Shown here in pieces: positions 1-8,404 of a DNA stretch of 64,000 nt. Position numbers and translations under genes: made by a program. The stretch is taken from NCBI RefSeq assembly GCF_050571805.1, contig NZ_CP192219.1. One strand, written 5' to 3'. The notes beneath the pieces were generated by a model, which saw only the letters and a program-made list of their open reading frames with translations, searched no databases and was not told where the DNA came from. The DNA comes from Halodesulfovibrio aestuarii (GTDB taxonomy: Bacteria > Desulfobacterota > Desulfovibrionia > Desulfovibrionales > Desulfovibrionaceae). Position 1 is the stretch's first letter. The number at the start of each line of letters is the position of its first letter.

Positions 1-1
1 A

Positions 2-826
2 AAAAAATTTCCCGAGCGCTTTATTGATGTAGGCATTTGTGAACAGCATGCTGTAACTTTTGCAGCAGGGCTTGCTACACAGGGGTATCGACCTTTTGTG
101 GCCATTTACTCCACCTTCATGCAGCGCGCGTATGATCAGATTGTGCATGATGTCTGTTTACAGAATCTGCCTGTAACGTTCTGTCTGGATCGCGGTGGGC
201 TAGTGGGTGAAGATGGCCCTACTCATCACGGTGTATTTGATTTGAGTTTTATGCGTCACATTCCGAACATGACTGTACTGGTTCCTTCCAGCGAAGCAGA
301 GTTGGCGGACTGTATGGCAACCGCACTCACTCATGACGGGCCGGTCGCTATCCGGTATCCGCGTGGTGCAGGGTATGGCGTTCCACTGAAAGAAAAGCCG
401 GAACCGTTTGCTCTTGGTACTGGTGAAGTGATGATTCAGGGGGAAGGTGTTGCGGTTGTCGCTGTCGGTTCCCGCACATACCCTGCGATTGAAGCCGTGA
501 AGGAATTTGCGGCGGAAACAGGAAAGCAGGCAACCGTGTTTAATGCACGTTGTGTAAAACCGTTGCCGGAAAAACAGTTGCTTGAACTTGTGAATACGCA
601 TCATTCTCTTGTCTTGCTCGAAGAAAATACTCTACAGGGTGGTTTTTCCTCTGCTGTGCTTGAGTTTTTATCAGATAGCGACGCACTTGGTAACTGTAAG
701 ATCAAGCGTCTGGGTATTCCGGACGAGTGGGTTGAGCACGGCACGCAAATTGAATTGCGCGAGCAACTTGGTATTAATACAAGTGGTATTAAAAAAGTTG
801 TTCAGGAATTGTTCGATAAAAATTAG
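2..826 (+). CDS. dxs: 1-deoxy-D-xylulose-5-phosphate synthase, 3' part
   Basis: DXS makes 1-deoxyxylulose 5-phosphate from pyruvate and glyceraldehyde 3-phosphate, the first step of the MEP isoprenoid pathway, with thiamine diphosphate. The window opens inside the gene: the frame is open from base 2 and reads FPERFIDVGICEQHAVTFAAG, the conserved start of the transketolase pyrimidine-binding domain with its Glu in GICEQHA. The DRGGLVGEDGPTHHGVFD block and the C-terminal transketolase domain (VVAVGSRTYPAI through LGIPDEWVEHG) follow, ending in a normal C-terminus. The GTG at base 98 is an internal codon, not a start. Two hairpin terminators follow directly, so this is the end of its transcript. 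The N-terminal TPP domain lies outside the window. The identification is firm. Confidence 0.95.
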   Translation, partial: KKFPERFIDVGICEQHAVTFAAGLATQGYRPFVAIYSTFMQRAYDQIVHDVCLQNLPVTFCLDRGGLVGEDGPTHHGVFDLSFMRHIPNMTVLVPSSEAELADCMATALTHDGPVAIRYPRGAGYGVPLKEKPEPFALGTGEVMIQGEGVAVVAVGSRTYPAIEAVKEFAAETGKQATVFNARCVKPLPEKQLLELVNTHHSLVLLEENTLQGGFSSAVLEFLSDSDALGNCKIKRLGIPDEWVEHGTQIELREQLGINTSGIKKVVQELFDKN

Positions 827-890
827 ATATAAGTGGTTGTGGGTGAGGCGCTATCGCACCTATGGCTGTATAAAAACAGATATTGATGAA

Positions 891-916
891 GCCGGAGCAG
901 TATGCTCCGGCTTTTA
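891..916 (+). terminator. rho-independent terminator after dxs
   Basis: GCCGGAGCA (891-899) pairs perfectly with TGCTCCGGC (903-911) around a three-base loop and is followed by TTTTA. It sits 65 bp after the dxs stop. Confidence 0.85.
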
Positions 917-922
917 TATTTG

Positions 923-956
923 AAAAAGCCAGAGAGTGGATATTCTCTGGCTTTTT
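923..956. terminator. second, bidirectional terminator
   Basis: AAAAAGCCAGAGA (923-935) pairs with TCTCTGGCTTTTT (944-956), giving a U-run on either strand. It backs up the dxs terminator and may also end the minus-strand gene that stops at 1012. Confidence 0.85.
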
Positions 957-1011
957 ACTTGAGACATGGTCGTATGTCTGATTGTGCTTAGGCTTTATGT
1001 CGCTAAAGAGA

Positions 1012-1317
1012 TTAGCGGTTTGTGATATGGGTTTCATCGTGCGCTATGTGAGAGGGTTGGGCGCAGTATTTGTATGTGAAGTACGTGTTATAATCGCTTC
1101 CGGCTTCGGTGAGAGAGTCTTCACTGGTTGGTGAGATTGAAGGTGTCTGTTTTCGTGCTCGTCCGAGTGTTACATAGTTATCGGAAGGAATGTGCTGAAA
1201 AAGACACTGTAGGTCTTTATGGTCGGTCTCAACGCTTTGTTCATCGGTGCAGCTCTGTATATCAATATTTGTATAGGGAACTGTTGTTATATCTACGGTA
1301 CTAGTTAAAAATGTCAT
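1012..1317 (-). CDS. hypothetical protein, 101 aa
   Basis: I do not recognise this protein. The start chosen is the ATG at 1317 because GAGGT lies six bases upstream; the frame stays open for 34 more codons upstream, but without a ribosome site. The product is polar, rich in Thr, Ser, Asp and His, and has three cysteines (near residues 23, 38 and 86). It has no signal peptide or membrane segment. It stands alone on the minus strand, facing the dxs terminators, and the roughly 500 bp upstream is unusually rich in inverted repeats, which suggests a regulated single-gene unit. It could be a lineage-specific protein; a spurious ORF is possible, but the well-placed ribosome site argues for expression. 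Confidence 0.5.
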   Translation of the reverse strand: MTFLTSTVDITTVPYTNIDIQSCTDEQSVETDHKDLQCLFQHIPSDNYVTLGRARKQTPSISPTSEDSLTEAGSDYNTYFTYKYCAQPSHIAHDETHITNR

Positions 1318-1401
1318 AATTACCTCATGGCACATGCAATGAAGTTTTTGTATTGAATTATCATGCATGTGTATTTTTTGTGCATAGTAACTATGTAGTT
1401 G

Positions 1402-1517
1402 GTAACATGATGGCCACATTACAATGCACAGTGCATCGAATATATAACGGATAGAGTAAAAATCGATCTACAACAGCGTAGTTGAGCGACCTCATAATAA
1501 TGTGACCATCATGTTAC
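1402..1517. repeat. 20-bp near-perfect inverted repeat pair flanking a 13-bp palindrome
   Basis: The left arm 1402-1421 (GTAACATGATGGCCACATTA) and right arm 1498-1517 (TAATGTGACCATCATGTTAC) are reverse complements at 19 of 20 positions, 76 bp apart. Inside lies ATGCAC-A-GTGCAT (1424-1436), a perfect palindrome. TGTGCAT/ATGCACA motifs recur at about 1379 and 1685. The arrangement is upstream of the 101-aa gene and looks like paired operator sites, though no regulator can be named. Confidence 0.6.
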
Positions 1518-1758
1518 ATGTAAAGAACATTACACATCTTCTAAAGCAATAGGTGTACCAAAACTTCGATCATGGTATTTCAACCAGTTGCAGCCATCAT
1601 ACTTTGAGAATGAAAGGTTGTGTGCAAATTATCTACTAAGATGTGTATGTATTTGCACATACTGGGAGTGAGGGATCGTACTTATGTGCATTTGTTGCGC
1701 AGCGATTGGTTATAGTCCATAGGCGCGTAAACTAGTGGTGGCCGGAGCCTGATAATAG
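1518..1758. other. intergenic region, no gene seen
   Basis: No ORF with a ribosome site was found on either strand. The stretch is AT-rich with scattered TGTGCAT-like motifs (for example near 1685) and leads into the terminator at 1759. Confidence 0.5.
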
Positions 1759-1795
1759 AAAAGCCTCTCTTACATGCGTAGGAGAGGCTTTTTGT
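1759..1795. terminator. bidirectional terminator after the marC-like gene
   Basis: AAAAGCCTCTC (1759-1769) pairs with GAGAGGCTTTT (1782-1792), followed by further T. On the minus strand it ends the dnaE-queD-marC transcript. Confidence 0.8.
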
Positions 1796-1810
1796 GGGTA
1801 TGAGTATGTT

Positions 1811-2425
1811 TTAGAACGACACTACGAACATGCGGATGCCGTCTTCAAGCATTTGGACTGCCATAAAGATGAGAATTAGTCCCATAAGGCGCTCTGTTGC
1901 CCGTAAGCCTCGTTGACCTAATATTTTGGTAAGGGATGAGGCGCAGAGCAGAATTATTGCGGTAACAACCCATGACAGGAAAATAGCTGTTAACAGTTCT
2001 GCATTACCGTGTGTGCTTTCCTGAGAACGGGCTGCATAGAGCATAACTGCAGCCAGCAAGGATGGGCCTGCCAGTAGAGGAACTGCAATAGGAACAATGA
2101 ACGGATCTTTTTCAAGGTCTGTTGAAGATCCATTTCCTTGTGGAAAGACCATTTTCATGGAAATGATGAGCAGGATAACACCACCCGCAATACGCAACGT
2201 AGAGTGGTGGATGTTAAGCAGACCCAGAAGATTGTCACCAAGGAACGTGAATAACAGGATGATTCCGAGCGCGATAACAAGCTCTCGAAACATTATTCGT
2301 TGTTGCTGCTTAGGCGTAAAGGCGCCTAGCATTGGTAAGCACATTGCCGCGTTACCCAGAGGATCGAAGATCAAAAAGAGTGTAACGGAGATTTCAAAAA
2401 TTACCTGCCAGTTCAAATCCATCAT
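1811..2425 (-). CDS. MarC family integral membrane protein
   Basis: A 204-residue membrane protein of the MarC/YhgN family (UPF0056). The family has six predicted membrane helices and no settled transport substrate; the early link to multidrug resistance was not upheld. The first helix carries the family signature FLIFDPLGN at about residues 16-24, and the GGVILLIISMKMVFP and VPIAVPLLAGPSLLAAVM segments are typical. The usual family length is about 200. It starts 3 bp after the queD stop, with a second ATG as codon 2, so it is probably translated by coupling in the dnaE-queD-marC operon. Nothing in the context reveals a function. Confidence 0.85.
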   Translation of the reverse strand: MMDLNWQVIFEISVTLFLIFDPLGNAAMCLPMLGAFTPKQQQRIMFRELVIALGIILLFTFLGDNLLGLLNIHHSTLRIAGGVILLIISMKMVFPQGNGSSTDLEKDPFIVPIAVPLLAGPSLLAAVMLYAARSQESTHGNAELLTAIFLSWVVTAIILLCASSLTKILGQRGLRATERLMGLILIFMAVQMLEDGIRMFVVSF

Positions 2426-2428
2426 GCC

Positions 2429-2815
2429 CTATAACTCCAGATATGTCGCAGACTGTGCAGCTTTTTCGGATACAGTTACAGAGTAAACACGTACTCCGTA
2501 TGACTCAATACGTTTACCCAACTCTTGATAAATGAAACGGGCAAGATTTTCGGAAGAAGGGTTCATGGTATCAAACGGAGCGGTACAGTTTAAATCTTTA
2601 TGATCAATAAGCTCTGTCACTTCTTTCAGCTTTGTTTTCATTACCTTGAAATCAAGCAAAATTTCAACATCTTCAGAAAGCTTGTCGCCTTCTACAACAG
2701 CTTCAACCGCAAAGTTGTGTCCGTGAATGTTTTCGCATTTACCATCGTAGTTGCGAAGTGCATGTGCGGCTGCAAAATCGGAACGCACAGTAAGCCGCCA
2801 GATACCATTAGCCAT
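2429..2815 (-). CDS. queD: 6-carboxy-5,6,7,8-tetrahydropterin synthase
   Basis: QueD converts dihydroneopterin triphosphate to 6-carboxytetrahydropterin, the second step to queuosine. In the 128-residue product the zinc ligands His18, His31 and His33 (FAAAH and HGH) are visible, with Cys27 as the expected catalytic thiol and the DHKDLN motif supplying the catalytic Asp-His pair; the C-terminal Glu of SVTVSEKA fits pterin binding. The start at 2815 is chosen because GGAAAGGAG lies just upstream. It overlaps the last 8 bp of dnaE, so translation is coupled. The frame continues upstream, but that extension lies inside dnaE and has no family match. Other que genes are not nearby. Confidence 0.9.
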   Translation of the reverse strand: MANGIWRLTVRSDFAAAHALRNYDGKCENIHGHNFAVEAVVEGDKLSEDVEILLDFKVMKTKLKEVTELIDHKDLNCTAPFDTMNPSSENLARFIYQELGKRIESYGVRVYSVTVSEKAAQSATYLEL

Positions 2816-5800
2816 GGACAACTCCTTTCCAATTGGCAAAGTCTTTTTCGAATTGAGGGCCCGGATGAATAGAGTATGCTTCATCCAGACTGAAAATTGC
2901 ATCAGAATCACTTATCATAGCCCGCACATAGACTGGTACCGGACCGTTGTGTTTTACTAAAATTTCTTTGAGGTCTGCGATGGCCTGCAAACAAAGTTTA
3001 TTATGCGGTATGTCAATTGTTGTCGGCTCAAGGTTGCATTGACATGCTTCAGTGAGAGACTCAACTTTTTCACATAACAGCTTAATTTCTTTTACTGCAT
3101 CTTCGTCGTCAGAATCTTCGTTGTTCTGCTGGTCACTGATTCGTGCAGTTAACAGCAGTGGCTCTTCGCTGAGGAACAACTCTTTACCTTCAGCATACGC
3201 CTCGGGAAATACAACAAGTTCGCCGGAAGCTGTAAGGTCTTCAATATCCATGAAGGCCATTTTGCTGCCTTTCTTGGTAATATGCTCTTTCATGGCAGTT
3301 ACCAGAATGGCACATTTGATTTCACCGCCTTGTTCAAGGTCCAGAGCTTCTTCGAGAGGCTGCAAATGCAGGCGGTGCAGTTCGCGACGGAATGGCTGCA
3401 ATGGGTGACTTGTTAAGTAGAACCCAAGAGCATCTTTCTCAAATCGCAATTTTTGCTCGTCATCAAATTCTTCAAGAGTCTGCTCTTCGCAATCAAATCC
3501 GATTCCGCCAATAACCTTTGGTTCTTCGGCGATCATAGTGAACAAAGAAACCTGATTAGAATCTTTGTCTTTTGCTTTTTTCTGCGCTTTGGCAACAACG
3601 TTGTCCAATGCAGCGAGCATGCCTCGGCGGGAAACGCCGAAGCAGTCCATTGCTCCACCTTTAATAAGGTTTTCCAGAACACGTTTGGTGACTTTGCGAA
3701 GGTTAACGCGGCAGGCAAGATCCAGCATGGATTGAAATTCTCCGTCAGCTTCGCGTGCCTCCACAATTTCTCGGATAGCTTCGTCACCTACCGTTTTAAT
3801 GGCACCAAGGCCGAAAATAACTTTGCCTTCGTGTACAGTGAACTGGCGGCGCGATGCCTGTACGGTTGCTTGCTCTACGGCAACATCCATGTCGCGACAT
3901 GCTGCAACATATTTAAGAACTTTATCCTGGTTCCCCATTTCAGAAGTCATAAGGGCAGCCATGAATTCTACTGGATAATGAACCTTGAGGTATGCCGTCC
4001 AGTAGGAAATAAGCGCGTACGCAGCAGAGTGGGATTTGTTGAAGCCGTATGCTGCAAACTGTTCCATGAGGTCGAAGATTTCTTCAGCCTTTTCTTTTGG
4101 AATCTCGTTTTCAGCTGCACCGGCAACAAACTTGGTACGCTCCTGCGCCATAGCGTCTGCATTCTTTTTACCCATTGCACGACGCAGCAAGTCCGCACCA
4201 CCAAGGGTGTAGTTGCCGACAATCTGTGCAATTTGCATAACCTGTTCCTGATATACGATAACCCCGTATGTCGGCTTCAGGCAGTCTTCAAGAGATGGCA
4301 GCGGGTATACCACAGGGACTTCGCCATGCTTACGCTTAATAAATTCGTCAACCATACCGGAGTTCAATGGCCCCGGACGGTAGAGGGCGAGCATAGCAAT
4401 AATGTCGTCGAAGCAACTCGGTTTGAGCATGCGCAAGTAGGTACGCATTCCGGAAGATTCTACCTGAAAAATACCGTCTGTGTCGCCGCGCTGGTACAGA
4501 TCGTATGTCGCTTCATCATCGAATTGGAGTGTGTCGAGATCTGGTTGCGGTTTACCCGCAAAGCCGATGTTATCCACAGCGTCCTGAATAACGGTCATAG
4601 TGCGCAGACCGAGGAAGTCGAATTTTACAAGGCCGACTTGCTCAACCTTCTTCATGTCAAACTGTGTTACCCTGCCGCCTTTTTTATCTCGATACAATGG
4701 CAGGTATTCGACCATTGGTTTGTCGGAAATAACAACACCCGCGGCATGGGTGGAGGCGTGGCGGCAAAGGCCTTCCAGGCGTTGGGAAATATCGATAAGT
4801 TTTGTAACAGTAGGATCTGTACGGTAGAGGTCTGCCAGTTCAGGTTCTGCCGCCAGTGCTTTTTGGATGGTCATTTTCATTTCATCAGGGATAAGCTTGG
4901 AAATCTTATCACCTTCCTGAAATGTCAGTCCCTGAGCGCGGGCAACATCTTTGATTACCGCTTTTGCCTTCATTTTACCGAAGGTGGTGATCTGCGCAAC
5001 TTTGTCTTCGCCGTACCGCTCCATTGTATAGCGGATAACTTCACCTCGACGGCGTTCGCAGAAGTCAACGTCGATATCCGGCATAGATACACGTTCAACG
5101 TTCAAGAATCGTTCGAAGAGTAAGTCGTACGGGAGAGGGTCAAGGTTGGTAATGCGCAGTGCCCATGCAACAATAGAACCCGCAGCAGAACCACGGCCCG
5201 GTCCGACAGGGATGCCGTTGTCTTTTGCCCAGTTAATAAAGTCCTGTACGATAAGGAAGTAGGCTGGGAATCCCATGTCATTAATAACTTTAAGCTCAAG
5301 CTCAAGTCGATCCCAGTAAGCTTTCTCGTCGATTTCGTATGGAACAACATCTATACGCTTTTGTAGACCCTCACGACACATGCGGCTGAATTCGTCAGCC
5401 ATAGTCATGCCTTCCGGCAGTTCGTATTCAGGGAAGTAGTATTCCCCCAAAGTGAGCTTGATATCGATCTGGTCGGCAATTTTTATTGTATTAGAAATAG
5501 CTTCCGGAACATGGGCAAAGGCAGCTTTCATCTCTTCAGGAGATTTATAGTACAGTTCTGTTGTTTCGAAACGCATGCGGCGTTCGTCCTGCACTTTTGC
5601 ACCGGTCTGGATACAAAGGAGAGTGTCATGTGCTTCAACGTCTGTTGCGTTCAAGTAGTGGCAGTCGTTGGTTGCCACCAACGGAAGTCCGGTGCGTTTG
5701 GACAGCTCAATGAGTTTTTCGTTGAGTTCATCCTGTTCTTTTAACCCGTTGGATTGTAACTCAAGATAGAATCTGTCCGGGAAAATTTCAGCATATTCCT

Positions 5801-6278
5801 GTGTAATCTCTTCTGCTTCTTCCATTGTGTGATTGAGCAGATACCGAGGGACTTCACCTGCAAGACATGCGGAAAGAGCAATGAGGTCGTCGCTGTGCTG
5901 GCGTAGTACCTCTTTACTTACACGCGGCTTGTAGTGGAAGCCGTTTACACAACCTTCTGTTACAATTTTACAAAGATTTTTGTACCCGTTTTCGTTTTTA
6001 GCAAGCAGCACCAGATGGTAGCGTTTTTTTGCAAATTCACCGGTTTTTTCTGTGTGATCGCCGTGCGAAACATATACCTCGCACCCGATAATTGGTTTAA
6101 GACCGGCTTTTTGAGCCATGAGGTAAAAGTAGACAGCACCGTACATGTTGCCATGGTCTGTAATGGCAACGGCAGGCATATTGAAATCAGAAGCTTTTTG
6201 ACAAAGGTCTTCTAAACGGATAGCGCCATCAAGAAGGCTGTATTCTGTATGGCAATGTAAATGTACAAAATCTGACAT
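2808..6278 (-). CDS. dnaE: DNA polymerase III alpha subunit
   Basis: This is the catalytic subunit of the replicative polymerase, 1,156 aa, the normal DnaE length. An N-terminal PHP domain opens with HLHCHTEYSLLDG (residues 6-18) and AITDHGNMYG. The polymerase palm has GPGRGSAAGS near 359 and the catalytic aspartates in PDIDVDF near 400-406. The helix-hairpin-helix region and a C-terminal OB fold (KCAILVTAMKEH onward) follow in order. The ATG at 6278 gives the family's usual MSDFVHLH start; a TTG three codons upstream has no better ribosome site. It is the first gene of the dnaE-queD-marC operon. The divergent gap to 6527 is AT-rich. Confidence 0.97.
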   Translation of the reverse strand: MSDFVHLHCHTEYSLLDGAIRLEDLCQKASDFNMPAVAITDHGNMYGAVYFYLMAQKAGLKPIIGCEVYVSHGDHTEKTGEFAKKRYHLVLLAKNENGYKNLCKIVTEGCVNGFHYKPRVSKEVLRQHSDDLIALSACLAGEVPRYLLNHTMEEAEEITQEYAEIFPDRFYLELQSNGLKEQDELNEKLIELSKRTGLPLVATNDCHYLNATDVEAHDTLLCIQTGAKVQDERRMRFETTELYYKSPEEMKAAFAHVPEAISNTIKIADQIDIKLTLGEYYFPEYELPEGMTMADEFSRMCREGLQKRIDVVPYEIDEKAYWDRLELELKVINDMGFPAYFLIVQDFINWAKDNGIPVGPGRGSAAGSIVAWALRITNLDPLPYDLLFERFLNVERVSMPDIDVDFCERRRGEVIRYTMERYGEDKVAQITTFGKMKAKAVIKDVARAQGLTFQEGDKISKLIPDEMKMTIQKALAAEPELADLYRTDPTVTKLIDISQRLEGLCRHASTHAAGVVISDKPMVEYLPLYRDKKGGRVTQFDMKKVEQVGLVKFDFLGLRTMTVIQDAVDNIGFAGKPQPDLDTLQFDDEATYDLYQRGDTDGIFQVESSGMRTYLRMLKPSCFDDIIAMLALYRPGPLNSGMVDEFIKRKHGEVPVVYPLPSLEDCLKPTYGVIVYQEQVMQIAQIVGNYTLGGADLLRRAMGKKNADAMAQERTKFVAGAAENEIPKEKAEEIFDLMEQFAAYGFNKSHSAAYALISYWTAYLKVHYPVEFMAALMTSEMGNQDKVLKYVAACRDMDVAVEQATVQASRRQFTVHEGKVIFGLGAIKTVGDEAIREIVEAREADGEFQSMLDLACRVNLRKVTKRVLENLIKGGAMDCFGVSRRGMLAALDNVVAKAQKKAKDKDSNQVSLFTMIAEEPKVIGGIGFDCEEQTLEEFDDEQKLRFEKDALGFYLTSHPLQPFRRELHRLHLQPLEEALDLEQGGEIKCAILVTAMKEHITKKGSKMAFMDIEDLTASGELVVFPEAYAEGKELFLSEEPLLLTARISDQQNNEDSDDEDAVKEIKLLCEKVESLTEACQCNLEPTTIDIPHNKLCLQAIADLKEILVKHNGPVPVYVRAMISDSDAIFSLDEAYSIHPGPQFEKDFANWKGVVHG

Positions 6279-6526
6279 GGTTCGCAACTAAGGTGGAAGG
6301 TTTCTGAGCAGTCTTTATAGAATCAGTTTTACGGAATAACAGGTACTAGTTAGTATCAAGTGAACGTAGCAGAATCACCACAGTGGGACAACTGGATTTC
6401 CCCATGTCTACTTGTACTGTTTTGAAAAAATAGAAGAATATTTTTTTATATGTACTTATGTACGCTGTATGAAGATAATCCCTCTTCGCATACATTCGAA
6501 GAGCAGGTGTAATACCGGAGGTTGTA
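6279..6526. promoter_or_regulatory. divergent intergenic region between dnaE and the 95-aa gene
   Basis: A 248-bp AT-rich region with no gene. It must carry promoters for both directions, though I cannot pin down hexamers. CTCTTCG (6482-6488) and CGAAGAG (6497-6503) form a 7-bp hairpin just ahead of the GGAGG site of the next gene. Confidence 0.4.
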
Positions 6527-6814
6527 GTGTTTGAAAAGTTCTTATCGTGGATTCAGGCTGTTGCCGAATCAAAAACTTTTGATGAAGCCATAACTAATTT
6601 TATTTCAACCAAATATGGGCAGTATGCGCTCATATTTGTTTTTTTTATGTTTATCATTATCTATCTACGAGTCCTCTTTGGCCCAAAAGGTTTTTTTAGA
6701 GAGAAAAAGTGGGACGAGTGGAATGATGAGGCAAAAGCCGAGCGTGAAGCGGAAAAAGCTGCGCGAGAGGCTGAAGCAAAAATACGTGCAGAGAAAATCG
6801 CTCAAAAAAAATAG
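6527..6814 (+). CDS. small membrane protein with charged coiled-coil tail, 95 aa
   Basis: I do not recognise a family. The GTG start at 6527 follows CGGAGG at good spacing. Residues 1-32 are an amphipathic N-terminus, about 33-52 form one hydrophobic segment (ALIFVFFMFIIIYLRVLF), and the rest, from about residue 60, is a highly charged Glu/Lys/Ala helix (EAKAEREAEKAAREAEAK) likely to form a coiled coil in the cytoplasm. It lies 8 bp before the HD-domain gene, so the two are probably co-transcribed. The shape suits a membrane anchor or scaffold, but this is inference from shape only. Confidence 0.7.
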   Translation: MFEKFLSWIQAVAESKTFDEAITNFISTKYGQYALIFVFFMFIIIYLRVLFGPKGFFREKKWDEWNDEAKAEREAEKAAREAEAKIRAEKIAQKK

Positions 6815-6822
6815 AGACAGAC

Positions 6823-7629
6823 ATGGTTCCGGATATCACACTGTACCAAAAATGGTTTGAGCAGTATGTCGTGCCTTATGCTCAGGCAGATAGTGAAGAT
6901 CGGCAATATATTGATCTGAAACGTGATCATACGTTGCGTGTATTCGATAATGCAAAGCAGATTGCTGCTTCCTTATCATTAACTTCGCGGGATATGAAAG
7001 TCGCGCTGTTAGGTGCGCTGTTCCATGATGTCGGGCGGTTTGAGCAGTTTAGGATGTATAAAACCTACAGTGACCGGAACTCCGTGAATCACGGCTTGCT
7101 TGGCAGTCGTATATTAAAATATGAAAATGTCTTAGCGAAGGAACCGAAAGAAATACAACATGCTGTAAGGGCAACTGTCGCGATGCACAATAAGCTTGCT
7201 CTTCCTAAGGGGCTTCCAGAGCATATTCGCATAGCCACAAATATCGTGCGTGACAGTGACAAACTGGATATTTTCCCTGTGCTTGTTTCTAATTTTACAC
7301 ATGATGGTTCAAAGAGTGATGTTGTAACAATGGGGCTTGAAGAGGGGGCAACAAAATATACTCGTCAGGTGTTGTACAAGCTTTTGCATGGTGAATCGAT
7401 ACGATATGATGATATGCGGTATGTAAACGATTTTAAGTTGCTTCTTGCCAGCTGGGTGTTTGGATTGGAGTATGGTGTTTCCATGCAGTTGTTACATCAA
7501 CGCGGCATAATGGAACGTTTGCTTGATACCTTACCGGCGTTACCGGAAATGGAGAAGGTTAAGCGCGTTGTGCGTGAGGAAATGGAACGGGTGTTGGCTG
7601 AAGATTGTTTTGGAGAAGAAGGGGAATAG
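6823..7629 (+). CDS. HD-domain metal-dependent phosphohydrolase
   Basis: A 268-residue HD-superfamily protein. The metal ligands are visible in order: His36 (KRDHTLRV), His68-Asp69 (LFHDVGRF), His90 (VNHGLLG) and a later Asp in VRDSDKLDIFP. Family members hydrolyse nucleotides or phosphomonoesters, and the substrate here is unknown. It contains no second catalytic or sensory domain. It sits in the middle of a three-gene operon: 8 bp after the membrane/coiled-coil gene and 1 bp before the methyltransferase-like gene. The extension beyond residue 190 (the VFGLEYGVS region) looks like an HD-family tail. The fold assignment is firm; the role is open. Confidence 0.85.
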   Translation: MVPDITLYQKWFEQYVVPYAQADSEDRQYIDLKRDHTLRVFDNAKQIAASLSLTSRDMKVALLGALFHDVGRFEQFRMYKTYSDRNSVNHGLLGSRILKYENVLAKEPKEIQHAVRATVAMHNKLALPKGLPEHIRIATNIVRDSDKLDIFPVLVSNFTHDGSKSDVVTMGLEEGATKYTRQVLYKLLHGESIRYDDMRYVNDFKLLLASWVFGLEYGVSMQLLHQRGIMERLLDTLPALPEMEKVKRVVREEMERVLAEDCFGEEGE

Positions 7630-7630
7630 C

Positions 7631-8200
7631 ATGAATGCCATAACCACTTTTTTATGGAAGAAGATTCTCGCAAGTACTGTTGAGCAGGCTGTGCGGCTTG
7701 TGGGTAAGGCACGTGCCCGTCGCGTACTTCTTATTGGTGAAAATACAAACGCGTTGTCACATGCCTTGAGTGATTCAGTAGAGCAACTTGAAGTTCTTAA
7801 TCATAATGCGTTGCATACCTTGCTTGTCCGTTCACAAAAAAAAATACAAGCTGGGCGACCATTTTTAGACGCTAAAGACGGTTCGTTTGACCTGTGTCTT
7901 GTGAGTTTTGGTTTGCATCAAGTTGAGCCGGAAGTGGCAGAGCAGATTGTACGGGAATGTATGCGAATTGCTCCAACTGCATTGCTTATAGACTTTGCCT
8001 TGGCTGAACGGAATATAGAGTTGCCTTCCCAATATATCTGTTCGATTGCGGAACAGTTTCTTCATCGAGGACATTGGGATATTTATAAAAAGTACATACG
8101 CGTTGGTGCGTTGCACGGCATCGCGCATCGGGCGCAGACAAGTGAGTTTTCTAACATTACAATATGGGGTGGTGGCATTCGCTTGTTGTTGGTCGGGTAA
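7631..8200 (+). CDS. class I methyltransferase-like protein, 189 aa
   Basis: A compact protein resembling SAM-dependent methyltransferases. RVLLIGENTNALSHAL (about residues 29-44) stands where motif I would be but lacks the usual GxGxG pattern. FDLCLVSFGLHQVEPEVAEQ (about 84-103) matches the acidic motif IV region of the Methyltransf_11 type, and APTALLIDFALAERN resembles motif V. The first ATG after the HD gene stop (7631) follows GGGGAA and is preferred to the longer overlapping frame. Because motif I is weak, cofactor binding may be altered. It is the last gene of the operon, and a long terminator follows at 8364. A catalytic role is not certain. Confidence 0.65.
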   Translation: MNAITTFLWKKILASTVEQAVRLVGKARARRVLLIGENTNALSHALSDSVEQLEVLNHNALHTLLVRSQKKIQAGRPFLDAKDGSFDLCLVSFGLHQVEPEVAEQIVRECMRIAPTALLIDFALAERNIELPSQYICSIAEQFLHRGHWDIYKKYIRVGALHGIAHRAQTSEFSNITIWGGGIRLLLVG

Positions 8201-8363
8201 TGCGTGAATTTATATCCCGCTTTTTTTATTTTTATTTAAAAGGGTTGCAGTACACCTTTTGGCTAATCTTTTTCTCCTGAGATTTTCTGGGGGAAGAGGG
8301 CTGTGTTCCTTTGCGGGATGCAGGGGCAAAACCATGCCCGCTGAAGGCAACAGTTTTTCGCTA
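8201..8363. other. short intergenic region, no gene seen
   Basis: The stretch between the methyltransferase-like gene and the terminator holds no ORF with a ribosome site. A 75-codon plus-strand frame over it has no start signal and runs into the alkylsulfatase gene, so it is probably chance. Confidence 0.4.
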
Positions 8364-8400
8364 AAAAGAAAGGCACGACAGGGCGTCGTGCCTTTCTTTT
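8364..8400. terminator. strong bidirectional terminator, 16-bp perfect stem
   Basis: AAAAGAAAGGCACGAC (8364-8379) and GTCGTGCCTTTCTTTT (8385-8400) pair perfectly around AGGGC. It lies between two convergent genes and serves both. Confidence 0.92.
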
Positions 8401-8404
8401 TGTA

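Noticed and set aside
3453..5123. Long plus-strand frame of 556 codons
   Set aside because: It lies fully inside dnaE on the opposite strand and has no family resemblance or ribosome site.
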